This document shows, piece by piece, positions 37,303 to 46,600 of a stretch of DNA of 64,000 nucleotides. The stretch's first letter is position 1, and each line of letters opens with the position of its first letter. Origin of the DNA: Actinokineospora diospyrosa (GTDB lineage: Bacteria > Actinomycetota > Actinomycetes > Mycobacteriales > Pseudonocardiaceae); the NCBI RefSeq assembly GCF_024171925.1, contig NZ_JAMTCO010000001.1, forward strand, positions 620,001 through 684,000, given 5' to 3'. The translations under genes and the position numbers were made by a program. The notes under the pieces were generated by a model that did not search any database, was not told where the DNA came from, and saw nothing but the letters and a program-made list of their open reading frames with translations.

Positions 37303-38663
37303 CGCTCTCGCTGCGGTCCCGGCTGACCGTGCTCGCCGTCGGCGCGGTCGCCATCGCCGTGCTCGGGGTGGCGCTGACCTCGTGGTTGCTGGTGCGCGGG
37401 AAGCTCAACCGGGACTTCGACGACCGGCTGCAGTCGGCCACCCGCTTCGCCGCGACCGCCCGCACGCCCGCCGTCGCACTCGGGCTGCTCAGCGGCGACG
37501 CCACCCCCCGCGGTCCCCGCCGCGACCCCTACGGCGTGATCGTGCAGTTCCTCGACGTCCAGGGCCAGGTCCAGGGCACCGCGGGTGGCCCGCCGATCCC
37601 GGTCACCAGCCGCGCGGTCCAGGCGCTGTCCGGGGTGGTGCCCAGGGCCAGCGAGGAGGTCCTGCTCAACGACGACCGCTACCGGGTGTTGGCGTTGCCG
37701 CGCAAGGGCGGCGCCGTGCAGGTCGCGATGGACGCCGAGGACGTCGAGCGGACCCTCGCCGAGCTGGGTCTCTGGCACGGCCTGGTCGGGCTCGTCGGTG
37801 TCGCGCTCGCCGCCGTGGCGGGGTGGCTGGTGGCGCGCACCGCGCTGCGCCCGGTCGACGCGCTGACCGCCGCCGCCGAGGAGGTGGCCAGGACGCAGGA
37901 CCTCTCGGCCGGGATCGCCGTGCGCGGCACCGACGAGATCGCCCGGCTCGGTGGCGCGCTCAACGCGATGCTCGCCGCCCTGGCGGGCTCCCGCGAGGCG
38001 CAACGCCGCCTGGTCCAGGACGCCGGGCACGAGCTGCGCACCCCGCTGACCAGCCTGCGCAACAACGTCGAACTGCTCGTGCACGCCGCCGGGAACGCCC
38101 GTGACCTGCCGGAAGAGGACCGCACCCGGCTGCTGGCCGACCTGCGGTCGCAAGCCGAGGAGCTGACCACGCTCATCGGCGAACTCGTCGAGCTGTCCAC
38201 CGGCGACCGCTCCCCGGAGACCGAGGAGCTCGTCGACCTCGCCGACGTGGTCGGTCCGGCGGTGGAGCGGGCGCGCGCCAGGACCTCGCGGGTGCGCTAC
38301 GCCACGGAGTTCGCGCCAGCCGCCGTCCGCGCGCGCCCGGTGTCGCTGGAGCGGGCCGTGCTGAACCTGCTGGAGAACGCCGCCAAGTGGAGCCCCGACG
38401 GCGCCACCGTCACCGCCCGGATCAGCACGGTCGGCGGCTGGGCCAGGGTCGACGTGGACGACGAGGGGCCGGGGATCGCCGAGCACGACTTGCCGCACGT
38501 CTTCGAGCGCTTCTACCGGGCCGAGGCCGCCCGCGCGCTGCCCGGCTCCGGCCTGGGACTCGCCATCGTCGCCCAGGTCGCCGCCCAGCACGGCGGCACC
38601 ACTGACGCGGGCACGGCCCCGACCGGCGGTGCCCGGGTGTCGATCCTGCTGCCGCTTTCTTAA
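37299..38663 (+). CDS. Sensor histidine kinase (MprB-like)
   Basis: 454 residues: a membrane segment (about 9-33), an extracytoplasmic sensor region (34-160), a second membrane segment (161-180), HAMP (about 181-232), a dimerisation domain with His244 in [14 protein letters not shown], and an ATPase domain with [16 protein letters not shown] and GSGLGLAIV. It autophosphorylates and passes the phosphate to Asp51 of the partner regulator encoded just upstream with a GTGA overlap. The HK-RR pair resembles mycobacterial MprAB in layout; the signal is not predictable. Confidence 0.94.
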   Translation: MTLSLRSRLTVLAVGAVAIAVLGVALTSWLLVRGKLNRDFDDRLQSATRFAATARTPAVALGLLSGDATPRGPRRDPYGVIVQFLDVQGQVQGTAGGPPIPVTSRAVQALSGVVPRASEEVLLNDDRYRVLALPRKGGAVQVAMDAEDVERTLAELGLWHGLVGLVGVALAAVAGWLVARTALRPVDALTAAAEEVARTQDLSAGIAVRGTDEIARLGGALNAMLAALAGSREAQRRLVQDAGHELRTPLTSLRNNVELLVHAAGNARDLPEEDRTRLLADLRSQAEELTTLIGELVELSTGDRSPETEELVDLADVVGPAVERARARTSRVRYATEFAPAAVRARPVSLERAVLNLLENAAKWSPDGATVTARISTVGGWARVDVDDEGPGIAEHDLPHVFERFYRAEAARALPGSGLGLAIVAQVAAQHGGTTDAGTAPTGGARVSILLPLS

Positions 38664-38748
38664 CCAAGCGGGGCCGAGTTCTCATCGAACCTTCATGATC
38701 GTCAGCCACTGTTCCTGGTGTGCTGACCACCCACCTGCCCGCTGACGC

Positions 38749-39600
38749 GTGCGCCGTCCACTGTGGATGTGCGACGTGCTGACGCTGATGGCGGTCTTGT
38801 GCGCTGTGGCCGCGGCGTGTTGCTTCGCCGCAGGTGTTCTAGCGCAACACCGGGCCGTGCGAACCACGGTGCCGATCGGGGCGTTGGGTTGGCGCGCGAT
38901 GGCCGACGTTGTCCGCGCTCCCGGCTGGCTCGGCGGCGTCGGGATTGGCGTTGTCGGCAGTGGGTTGCACATTGTGGCGCTGGCGTTGGCTCCTGTTGCG
39001 ATCGTCCAGCCGATCGGGGTGCTGGGGTTCGTGCTGATCGTGGTGCTCGGCTGGGGCTCGGTCGACGCGCGGACGCGCAACGCGGTGCTGGCGGTCTGCG
39101 CGGGCGTTGGCGGGTTCGTCATCCTCGCGGCCGGTTCCCAGGTGGCCCAGGAGATCCCGGTGTGGCAGGCGCAACTGCTGGTGGGCCTCGCTGTGGTCGT
39201 CGCGCTGCGGGCCAGGGGCGGGTGCACCCGGTTGAGCGCGTCCGCCGCCGTGGTGTCCGGACTCGGCTCGACCGTCGTCCACGTCGCCGCCGGGTACTGG
39301 GGCACCACCGCAGGCCTGCTGCTGGGCGCCCAGGCGATGGGGTTGCTGGTCACCGGCGGCTGGTTGTTGCAACGGGCCTACGCGGGCGGACCGGCCACCG
39401 TCGCCATCGGCACCACCACCATCGTCGACCCCGTCACCGCCGTCACCGTGACCCTCCTGCTGGGCACCGCGCTCCCGAGCGCGAGCACCCTCGCCGCCCA
39501 GGTCGTGCTCGCCCTGGTCGCCGCCGCGGGTGTGCGCGCGCTCGCCGTCCCCGACAGCCACCCCCAAACCACCCGCGACCGCGACGCCGTCGCCGCGTGA
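38749..39600 (+). CDS. DMT-like multi-pass membrane protein
   Basis: 283 residues with about nine to ten hydrophobic helices, including FAAGVLAQHRAV, GLHIVALALAPVAIVQPIGVLGFVLIVVLGW and a C-terminal VDPVTAVTVTLLLGTALP. The pattern (small residues, Ala-Pro-Val in helix 3, two-half repeat) resembles drug/metabolite transporter (EamA/NIPA-like) proteins of actinobacteria. The start may be GTG 38749 or ATG 38767. It is 85 bases downstream of the kinase on the same strand, so it may be regulated by it. Substrate unknown. Confidence 0.75.
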   Translation: MRRPLWMCDVLTLMAVLCAVAAACCFAAGVLAQHRAVRTTVPIGALGWRAMADVVRAPGWLGGVGIGVVGSGLHIVALALAPVAIVQPIGVLGFVLIVVLGWGSVDARTRNAVLAVCAGVGGFVILAAGSQVAQEIPVWQAQLLVGLAVVVALRARGGCTRLSASAAVVSGLGSTVVHVAAGYWGTTAGLLLGAQAMGLLVTGGWLLQRAYAGGPATVAIGTTTIVDPVTAVTVTLLLGTALPSASTLAAQVVLALVAAAGVRALAVPDSHPQTTRDRDAVAA

Positions 39601-39622
39601 TCCCGAAGGAAAGGCGCAGTAG

Positions 39623-40129
39623 ATGACCACACCGCAGGACCCGGACGGCCCACGACCGCAGGTGCCGCCCACCGAGCCCGAGCAGCCCACGGCCCGCCTC
39701 GAGCACCCCGCGGTCGGACAAGAGCCAGCGGCGGAACCCGCCCAGCCGACGGTCGAGCACCCCAGCGCCGAGCAGCCCGAACACCCGGCAGCGGGACCCG
39801 GTGCCGAGCAGCACACGTCCGCGTTCGCCACGCCCGCACCCGCCGTCCCCCGGTCGCGCTGGCGCGGCGCCGGTGCCACCGCGGGCCGGGTCGCCCGCCA
39901 CCGAGCCACCCTCCTGGTAGCCGCACTCCTCATCGGCGGCGTGATCGGCGCCGGGACCATGGCCCTAGTGCAACACGGCGACCGCGACAGCCGCCCCGCC
40001 GTGAGCGATTCCCGCGACCGCGTAGGCCCCGGCGGCCCCCGCGGCCGTACCGAACACCGCCACGGCGACGACCACGACCGCGGCGACCGCAACCGAGGCG
40101 GCGACCGCCAAGGACCCGGGCACGGCTGA
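39623..40129 (+). CDS. Pro/Glu-rich single-pass membrane protein
   Basis: 168 residues. The N-terminal 80 residues are rich in Pro, Glu, Gln and Ala (probably disordered), residues about 92-113 form one membrane helix (ATLLVAALLIGGVIGAGTMALV), and the C-terminus is a charged Arg/Asp/Gly/His tail. The ATG has GAAGGAAAGG upstream and lies 22 bases after the DMT-like gene, so the two are probably co-transcribed. Similar actinobacterial proteins are annotated as hypothetical. A hairpin follows its stop. Confidence 0.7.
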   Translation: MTTPQDPDGPRPQVPPTEPEQPTARLEHPAVGQEPAAEPAQPTVEHPSAEQPEHPAAGPGAEQHTSAFATPAPAVPRSRWRGAGATAGRVARHRATLLVAALLIGGVIGAGTMALVQHGDRDSRPAVSDSRDRVGPGGPRGRTEHRHGDDHDRGDRNRGGDRQGPGHG

Positions 40130-40143
40130 GCCGCCGCCCACCC

Positions 40144-40190
40144 CCGCGGGTCCCCAGGACGTGTCCCCCAGACGTCCAGGGGACCCGCGG
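40144..40190 (+). terminator. Hairpin terminator after the Pro-rich membrane protein gene
   Basis: 40144-40161 and 40173-40190 form an 18-bp stem with a single mismatch (CCGCGGGTCCCC...GGGGACCCGCGG) and an 11-base loop, 14 bases after the stop at 40129. Confidence 0.8.
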
Positions 40191-40499
40191 CTACCCCACC
40201 CCGTCGCCCACGTCTCGCCCCCGCCGCTCGCAGAACCCCGCTGGCGCCAACCCAGCCCCTGGCCCTGCAGAGATCCCGCGCAAGCAAGTTCGCCCCATCG
40301 AGCTCGTCGAACTATTGCGTTCGGAAGTCCACCGCAGCCGAGGGCGAAGCCCGAAATCCTTGCCCCGCAACCCAAACCCCGGCATGCGCAAGATCATCTG
40401 CTCCAAGAGCCCCCGATATACAGCCTACCGAGGGAGCCTGACAGAACCGGGGCAGCGATCATGGCCTGTGGACAACAGAGCACGTTGTGGACAACCACC

Positions 40500-40940
40500 T
40501 GTCAGGCCAGCCAACCCGGCCCCTGGACGCCCGGGACATGCTGGTGCCACCTCCAGTCCTCCGCCAGGTCCAGCCCAACCCACAAATCCAGCCACTGGAC
40601 ACTAAGAACAGTTGGTCCCATCCCAGCCCCCGGACACTCGGCCACCCGGTGCTATCCCAACTGCCGTCAGGTCTGCCCCAGCCCACCTGATCAGCGCCTG
40701 GACACTCGGAACCAACGGTGCCAACTGGCCTTCCGTCAGGTCCGCCTCAGCCCACCTTCTCAGCACCTGGACAGTCTCAGCACCTGGACAGTCGAACCTG
40801 GCGGTGCCACCCGCCCCCCGTCAGGTCCGCCCCAACCCACCTACCCAGCACCTGGACAGTCGGACCCGGCGGTGCCATCCCAGCCCGCTCTCGTCAGCCC
40901 ACCTTCCCAGCGCCTGGACAGTCGGACTCGCTGGTGCCAA
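40500..40940 (-). repeat. ~68-bp tandem repeat array B
   Basis: On the plus strand CCTGGACA-type unit starts are seen at about 40697, 40766, 40783 (a 17-base partial unit), 40851 and 40913, with degenerate units back to about 40510. Units share GGTGCCA and CGTCAGGTCCGCC cores and are the reverse complement of array A units. Confidence 0.75.
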
Positions 40941-40942
40941 GT

Positions 40943-41087
40943 GCTCGATGGGGTGGACCTGTTTTGTGTGGGGGGACGGCACCCGTAGCGTTTCCGCGCG
41001 GCAGGGCCAGTCTTTTGGGCCCCTGCTTTGCGGTCCTGCCACGGGTGTCGTAGGGGCCCCGCACAAAACAGGTCCACCCCATCGAGC
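40943..41087. repeat. MITE-like element copy B with 26-bp perfect terminal inverted repeats
   Basis: The same 26-base arms as copy A lie at 40943-40968 and 41062-41087. Reverse-complementing copy B aligns its interior to copy A with only a few differences, clustered around one internal loop. Confidence 0.85.
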
Positions 41088-41303
41088 AAAGCTCGAAAAT
41101 CGCGGATCGGGCCCGATGTTGCCGCCAGGCAACGAGGCGTCCGATCCCGGGTCGCGATGCCGAAGGCGAGCCGACCCCGAAGCCGACCGCAGAAGCACCA
41201 CGCACCCGCAACCACGCAACCACGCAGTCTCCTCAGAACGACGCCCCCCACGCCGATTGTTGTCGTCAGCGAGCCCCTGCGCGGGCTGACGGAAGGGGCT
41301 TCG

Positions 41304-42926
41304 GTGGGTGAGCACGGAACCGGGCGACCGGTGCGCAACCCGGTCGCGCGTTGGTTGGCCAATCGCAGGGTCGGGACGAAGGTGCTGGGCACCGTCGGGT
41401 TGCTCGCGGTGGTCGCGGCCGGGGTTGGCGTGCTCTCGATCGCGCGGATGGGGTCCATGGACGCCTCCGCCGACAAGCTCTACACGCACGGGCTGCTGCC
41501 GGTCGAGCAGATCTACGAGGTTCGCGTCGACATGGAGAGCACGCGGCGCAATGTGCTCAACCACGCGCTGTCGACCACGCCCGAGACGCTGGCCAAGTAC
41601 GAGCAGGCGCTGCGCGACGACGACGCCGCCTTCACCGAGGACCTCGACGCCTACGCCAAGTACACCGCCGACCCGTCGCTGGTCGAGCAGGTCCGCTCGA
41701 AGTGGGCCGAGTACCAGCGCATCCGCGACGAGCAGGTGCTGCCCGCCGGGCGCGCCCACGACGTGGAGAGGGTCGGTGCACTGCGCGACACGCTGCTGGT
41801 GCCCGCCGCCAAGGCCGCCGAGGACCTGGTGGTCCAGATGGTCACCCGCGAGGTCGCCGCGGCCGAGCAGCGCCGCGAGCAGGTCACCGACGATTACCAG
41901 TCCTCCCGCACCACGATCATCATCGTCCTGGTCGTCGGCATCCTGCTCGCGCTGGGTGTCGGGTACTACGTGGTGCGCGGCATCCTGGGCAGCCTGCGCA
42001 AGGTCGGCACCGCCATCGCCGCGCTGGCCGACAAGGACCTCACCGGGCACGCCGGTCTGCGCGGCCGCGACGAGCTCGCCGTGATGGGCCGCGACCTGGA
42101 CACCGCCATGGGCACCGTCCGCGAGACCGTGTCCGAGCTCGCCGGGACCGCCATCGCGCTGTCCTCGGCGTCGGTGCGGCTGTCGGAGGTCAGCGGCACG
42201 TTGAGCGTCGGGTCGGGGCAGGCCGCCGAGCGCGCCGGGTCCGCGGCCGACACCGCGGGCCGGGTCAGCGAGAGCGTCCGGTCGATGTCGCTGGGCGCCG
42301 AGGAGATGACCGCCTCGATCGCCGAGATCGCCAGCAGCGCGGGCAAGGCGGCCGACGTGGCGCAGCAGTCGCTGGAGGCGGCCACCGACACCGGCAGCCA
42401 GATCGCCGCGCTGGCCCAGGCCAGCGCCGAGATCGGCCAGGTGGTCAAGATGATCAACGACATCGCGGGCCAGACGAACCTGCTGGCGCTCAACGCCACC
42501 ATCGAGGCCGCGCGCGCCGGGGACGCGGGCAAGGGCTTCGCCGTCGTCGCGGGTGAGGTCAAGGACCTGGCCCAGGAGACGGCCAAGGCCACCGGCGACA
42601 TCTCCCGCCGCGTCGAGGCGATCCAGGCGGGCACCGCCGGGGCCGCCCGCTCCGTGCAGCAGATCCAGGACGTCGTCGGCCAGATCACCGACCACTCCAC
42701 CACGGTCGCCTCCGCCGTGGAGCAGCAGTCGGCGACCACCGCCGAGATGAGCCGCGCCATCGCCGAGGCCGCCAAGGGCAGCGGTGAGCTCTCCGCCACC
42801 TTCGGCGCGGTCGCCGAGGTCACCACCGCCACGACCGACAGCGCCCGGGCGAGCCAGACCGCCGCCGACGACCTGTCCACGTTGGCCACCAAGCTCAACG
42901 CCCTAGTCCGCGTCTTCCACTACTGA
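41304..42926 (+). CDS. Methyl-accepting chemotaxis protein
   Basis: 540 residues: a short cytoplasmic N-terminus, a membrane helix (about 22-45), a four-helix ligand domain (about 46-200, beginning [35 protein letters not shown]), a second helix (about 205-228), HAMP (about 229-282) and a cytoplasmic signalling domain with the conserved hairpin tip [41 protein letters not shown]. The GTG at 41304 is chosen for the GGAAGGGG seven bases upstream. It would signal to CheA/CheW, but no che or flagellar genes are in the window, so it may serve another output. Confidence 0.93.
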   Translation: MGEHGTGRPVRNPVARWLANRRVGTKVLGTVGLLAVVAAGVGVLSIARMGSMDASADKLYTHGLLPVEQIYEVRVDMESTRRNVLNHALSTTPETLAKYEQALRDDDAAFTEDLDAYAKYTADPSLVEQVRSKWAEYQRIRDEQVLPAGRAHDVERVGALRDTLLVPAAKAAEDLVVQMVTREVAAAEQRREQVTDDYQSSRTTIIIVLVVGILLALGVGYYVVRGILGSLRKVGTAIAALADKDLTGHAGLRGRDELAVMGRDLDTAMGTVRETVSELAGTAIALSSASVRLSEVSGTLSVGSGQAAERAGSAADTAGRVSESVRSMSLGAEEMTASIAEIASSAGKAADVAQQSLEAATDTGSQIAALAQASAEIGQVVKMINDIAGQTNLLALNATIEAARAGDAGKGFAVVAGEVKDLAQETAKATGDISRRVEAIQAGTAGAARSVQQIQDVVGQITDHSTTVASAVEQQSATTAEMSRAIAEAAKGSGELSATFGAVAEVTTATTDSARASQTAADDLSTLATKLNALVRVFHY

Positions 42927-42935
42927 GGCCACCCG

Positions 42936-43214
42936 ATGACCGCCGCCTACGACTTCGCCCGCCCCACCCTCGCCGACGCCGAACGCGCGATCCACCGCCT
43001 CTACCCCAACACCGGCGGCGAGGTCTGGTCCACGCTCCTCGCCCAAACCGCGCTGGCGGGCACCGAGACCGATGACGGGGCGCTGCTGGTGCTCATCGAC
43101 ACCATGGACCGCTCCGACCCGGTCCTGTCCCTGTGCGCCCAGGCACTGCGCATCCGGGTCGACACCCACACCGCCCTCACCGCCGCCCACGCCCTCGTCC
43201 GCGGCGCCGAGTAA
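42936..43214 (+). CDS. Small hypothetical protein downstream of the chemotaxis receptor
   Basis: 92 residues starting nine bases after the receptor stop. Soluble and helical in appearance (PTLADAERAIHRLYPNTGGEVWSTLLAQTAL...), without a motif I recognise. Tight spacing suggests translation with the receptor and possibly a partner role; that is inference only. Confidence 0.65.
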   Translation: MTAAYDFARPTLADAERAIHRLYPNTGGEVWSTLLAQTALAGTETDDGALLVLIDTMDRSDPVLSLCAQALRIRVDTHTALTAAHALVRGAE

Positions 43215-43639
43215 TCGATCACGCCGCGGCCGTACCGCGTTCCGTCGAGCATTTTCGACTTGTCCGCAGCAGTTAGTGGGGACGCGGCACGGGAGAATGT
43301 CCACCGGGAATCGACACCGCCGGTTGGGGTGTTACTGAGACAACAGTCACCGGGTCGGGTGCCGACCCGGAATACAAGATCAATAGTGCCCCGCCGTCGC
43401 CTTTCGCGGCGGCTTGACCTGCGTTGATCTATCCGTCGGCGGGTGCGCACCCCTGGAAAAGCCACCTTTCGGCCGCGCTGGTACCAGTCTTTGGCGCGAT
43501 GGAAGACCTTCTTGTGGGGCACTGCCATAAGTTGCTCCAAACGGTCCACTGGACAATCTTTGTGCCCTCAGCGTCCTTCCCCGGGCGGCATTCGGCGGCT
43601 AGTGTCCTCGCGTCAACGCGCTTTCCTGGGGGTTACACC
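43215..43639. promoter_or_regulatory. Intergenic region upstream of the giant secreted protein
   Basis: 425 bases with no convincing gene. Small dyads are visible (CCGGGTC...GACCCGG near 43350 and CCGCCG...CGGCGG near 43405) and could be terminator or leader structures. No clear promoter boxes were identified. Confidence 0.4.
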
Positions 43640-46600
43640 ATGCGCCGAAGTTCCCGCTTGTCCTCATCCGGTCCGCTGGTACGCGGAGCCGCCTTCGCCG
43701 GGCAGGCGTTGCTCGCCGCCGCGCTGGTGGTGACCGGGTTGTCGGTGCCCGCCACGGCGGCGCCCGCGAAGCAGGCCGCCGCGCCCGCGCCGATGTCGGC
43801 GACCGAGAAGGGGGCCTTCGCCGAGGCCCGGGCGACCGGCAAGCCCGTCGCCGTCGCCGATCAGGTGACCGAGTCGACGCAGGTCCTGGCGAAGCCGGAC
43901 GGGTCGTTCGTCTACGAGTCGAGCGCGGCCCCGCAGCGGGTCAAGCGCGGCGACCGCTGGGTCGGCATCGACCCCGCGCTGCGCACCAACGCCGACGGGT
44001 CGCTCTCACCCGCGGCCACCCCGCTCGACGTGGCGTTCTCCGCTGGTGGGACGGCGCCCTACATCACGCTCAAGTCCGCTGAGGGGCAGGTCGCGCTGCA
44101 CTGGCCGACGCCGCTGCCCGCGCCGCAGGTCGAGGGCTCCAAGGTCACCTACGCGGGCGTGCTGCCCGGCGTCGACCTGGTGCTGACCGCCTCCGCGCTG
44201 AGCTACCAGCAGGTCCTCGTCGTGCACGACGCCGCCGCCGCGGCGAACCCGGCGCTGCGGCAGGTCAAGGTCACCGCGCGCACGACCGGCCTCGAGCTGA
44301 AGACCGGCGCCGACGGCGCCCTCTCGGCCGTCGACAGCGCGGGCAAGACCGTGTTCACCGGCTCCACCCCGACCATGTGGGACTCGAGCAAGCCCACCGC
44401 CACCGACGCCACCCCCACCGCCGCGGACCCCAAGGCGGGCCGGGTCGACAAGGTCGCCGTCAGCTCCCGCGCGATCGCCGTCGAGCAGCCCGCGGCCAAG
44501 GTCGCGGGCAAGGCGGCGGCCGCGAAGCAGGTCATCGTCCGGGCGGCCGAGGTCGCCATCGCGCCGGACATCACGGCGCTGACCAGACCCGGCGTGAAGT
44601 ACCCGGTGTTCGTCGACCCGTCGCTGACCGGCAGCCAGCTCGCCTGGGGTGAGACCACCGCGAACGGCTACAGCTACTTCAACGCCGCGATGGACGCCCA
44701 GGTCGGCCGCTGCTACAACGGTGCGGGCGCTTGCGGCTCGCTGACCACCGCGCGCTCGTTCTTCCGGCTCAACACCGAGCCCATCAAGCCCCGCTCGGGC
44801 TGGGCTGCCGTGGTCTGGACCGCTGGCGTGTACGTGACGCAGACCCACGGCGCGCACGCGTGCACCGCTGAGCCGGTCCGCCTGTGGAGCACCGGGCCGA
44901 TCTTCTCGGGCATGTCCTGGAACAACCCGGGTCTCTCCGGCAACCTGGACACCAAGTCCTCCGCCGCGGGTGACCAGTGCGGTGGCGCGGGTGGCGTCGT
45001 GTTCGACGCGGCGCCGGTCAAGGACTTCGTGCAGACCGCGGCCAACGGCGGGTGGAACGACATCACCGTGGCCCTCGCGGCGCCCGATGAGAACCAGCAG
45101 CTGCAGTGGAAGAAGTTCGCCACCTCCGGTGCCGCCGCGCCGAAGCTGGTCGCCGAGTTCAGCTACCGCCCCAACCAGCCGACCGGCCTGGACATCCCGG
45201 CCGCGGCCAAGTGCACCCCGTACCCGCAGGTCGTCGGCACCTCGACGCCCGCGCTGCAGGCCACCGCGACCGACAACAACAGCCCGACGCTGCCCATCGT
45301 GCTGCGCTACGAGATCTACAACCGCGCCACCAACGCGCTCGTGGTGCACTCCGGTGAGAACCCGGTGATCGCGTCGGGCACGATGGGGTCCTGGTCACCG
45401 CCTGCCCTGCCGGACGGCGACTACCGGTACCAGGTGGGTGCCATCGGGCTGTACCCCGGCTACCCGGCCCGCTACCTCTGGGGGCCCGCGTACTCGTCCG
45501 TCCTCGACTTCAACGTCCGGTCGGCGCCGTTGACGCAGACGCCGACCATCAGGACGAGCTCGGACTACCCCAAGCTCGCTTGGGGAGCACCGTCGAACTC
45601 GCCTGGCTCAGTTATGGTCAACGACCCGGGCAACGCCGAGGTCGAGGGCTTCACCTACACCTTCAACGGCCCCGGCACCGAGGTCATCCCAGGCCCGACC
45701 GACTGTGTCTACGACCGCGTGTTCGGCACTACGGGCGGTTGGGTCTCCGGTAGGTCCAACGTGAACGTGCGCCTGCCCGCGGGTCTTAGCGCCGGCTACC
45801 ACACGATGCACGTCCGCAGCTTCGACCGCGCGCACAAGCTGTCGCCGGAGTCGCAGGCCTACGAGTTCTACGTCGCGCCCGCGGTCGCCTCGCCGTCCAC
45901 GGTGATCGAGGCCGAGACGATGACGATCTCGCAGCCCAATGGCCAGAACTCGACCGTTGGCGTCCAGGCGGACTGCTGTGGCGTCGACTGGTCGGGCACC
46001 GGGCAGGTCCACTTCGTCGGCAACGCGGTGAACCAGACGTTCACCCTGGGCTTCAACGTTGGCGCTGAGCGGGACTACGACCTCGGCGTCGGGATCACGA
46101 AGTCTTACGACTACGGGATCGTGTCCTACAAGATTGACGGACAGTCGGTAGGACAGCCTTCGCCGACAGGGCCTGTTGGCTCCTACGACACGTACGACGT
46201 CGTTGTCCGATATGGACAGGTGTCGCTAGGTACCCGTCGTCTGACGGCTGGGGCGCACACGCTCACCGTCACCATGACCGGTACCAACGCCGCTAGCGTC
46301 GGTAGCCGCTACCACGCTGGTGTGGACTACCTGGTGTTGGCGCCCACCGGTCGTTTCGAGGCCGAGCAGCCCAGCCAGGTCACCGTGACCCAGCCCCCTG
46401 GCCAGACCGTGGCTGTCGGGCGGCAGGACCAGACCGCGGGGACCGCCAGCTGGTCCGAGGGAGCGCAGCTCGCCTTCGACGCCACCGCCAACGGTGCCTC
46501 GGTCGACCTCGCCATCCGCATCCCCACCGAGGCGGACTACGCGCTGGGCATCAACCTCACCACCGGTCCGCAGCAGGGCAACGTGGGCGTCCAGGTGGAC

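Larger units (their letters stand above)
40383..41147 (-). repeat. Arm B of the composite inverted repeat
   Basis: Reverse-complement counterpart of 35290-35793, with the same five parts in the same order. It is longer (765 versus 504 bases) because its tandem array has more units. Confidence 0.85.
40191..41303. repeat. Repeat-rich gene-free island B
   Basis: About 1.1 kb between the terminator and the chemotaxis receptor gene. It holds one inverted copy of the ~50-base repeat (40383-40432), two TGTGGACAA sites (40467-40475, 40486-40494), a ~68-base tandem array (40500-40940), the second TIR element (40943-41087) and the 47-base segment identical to arm A. A 275-codon frame across it reads repeats and is not credible. 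41148-41303 shows nothing besides the receptor's upstream region. Confidence 0.85.

Noticed and set aside
34858-41303. Repeat islands as a chromosomal or plasmid origin
   Set aside because: DnaA-box-like sites are present, but there is no dnaA, dnaN, parAB, rep gene or AT-rich unwinding region.
34858-41303. Repeat islands as a CRISPR array
   Set aside because: Units are about 68 bases, directly adjacent without unique spacers, and no cas genes are present.
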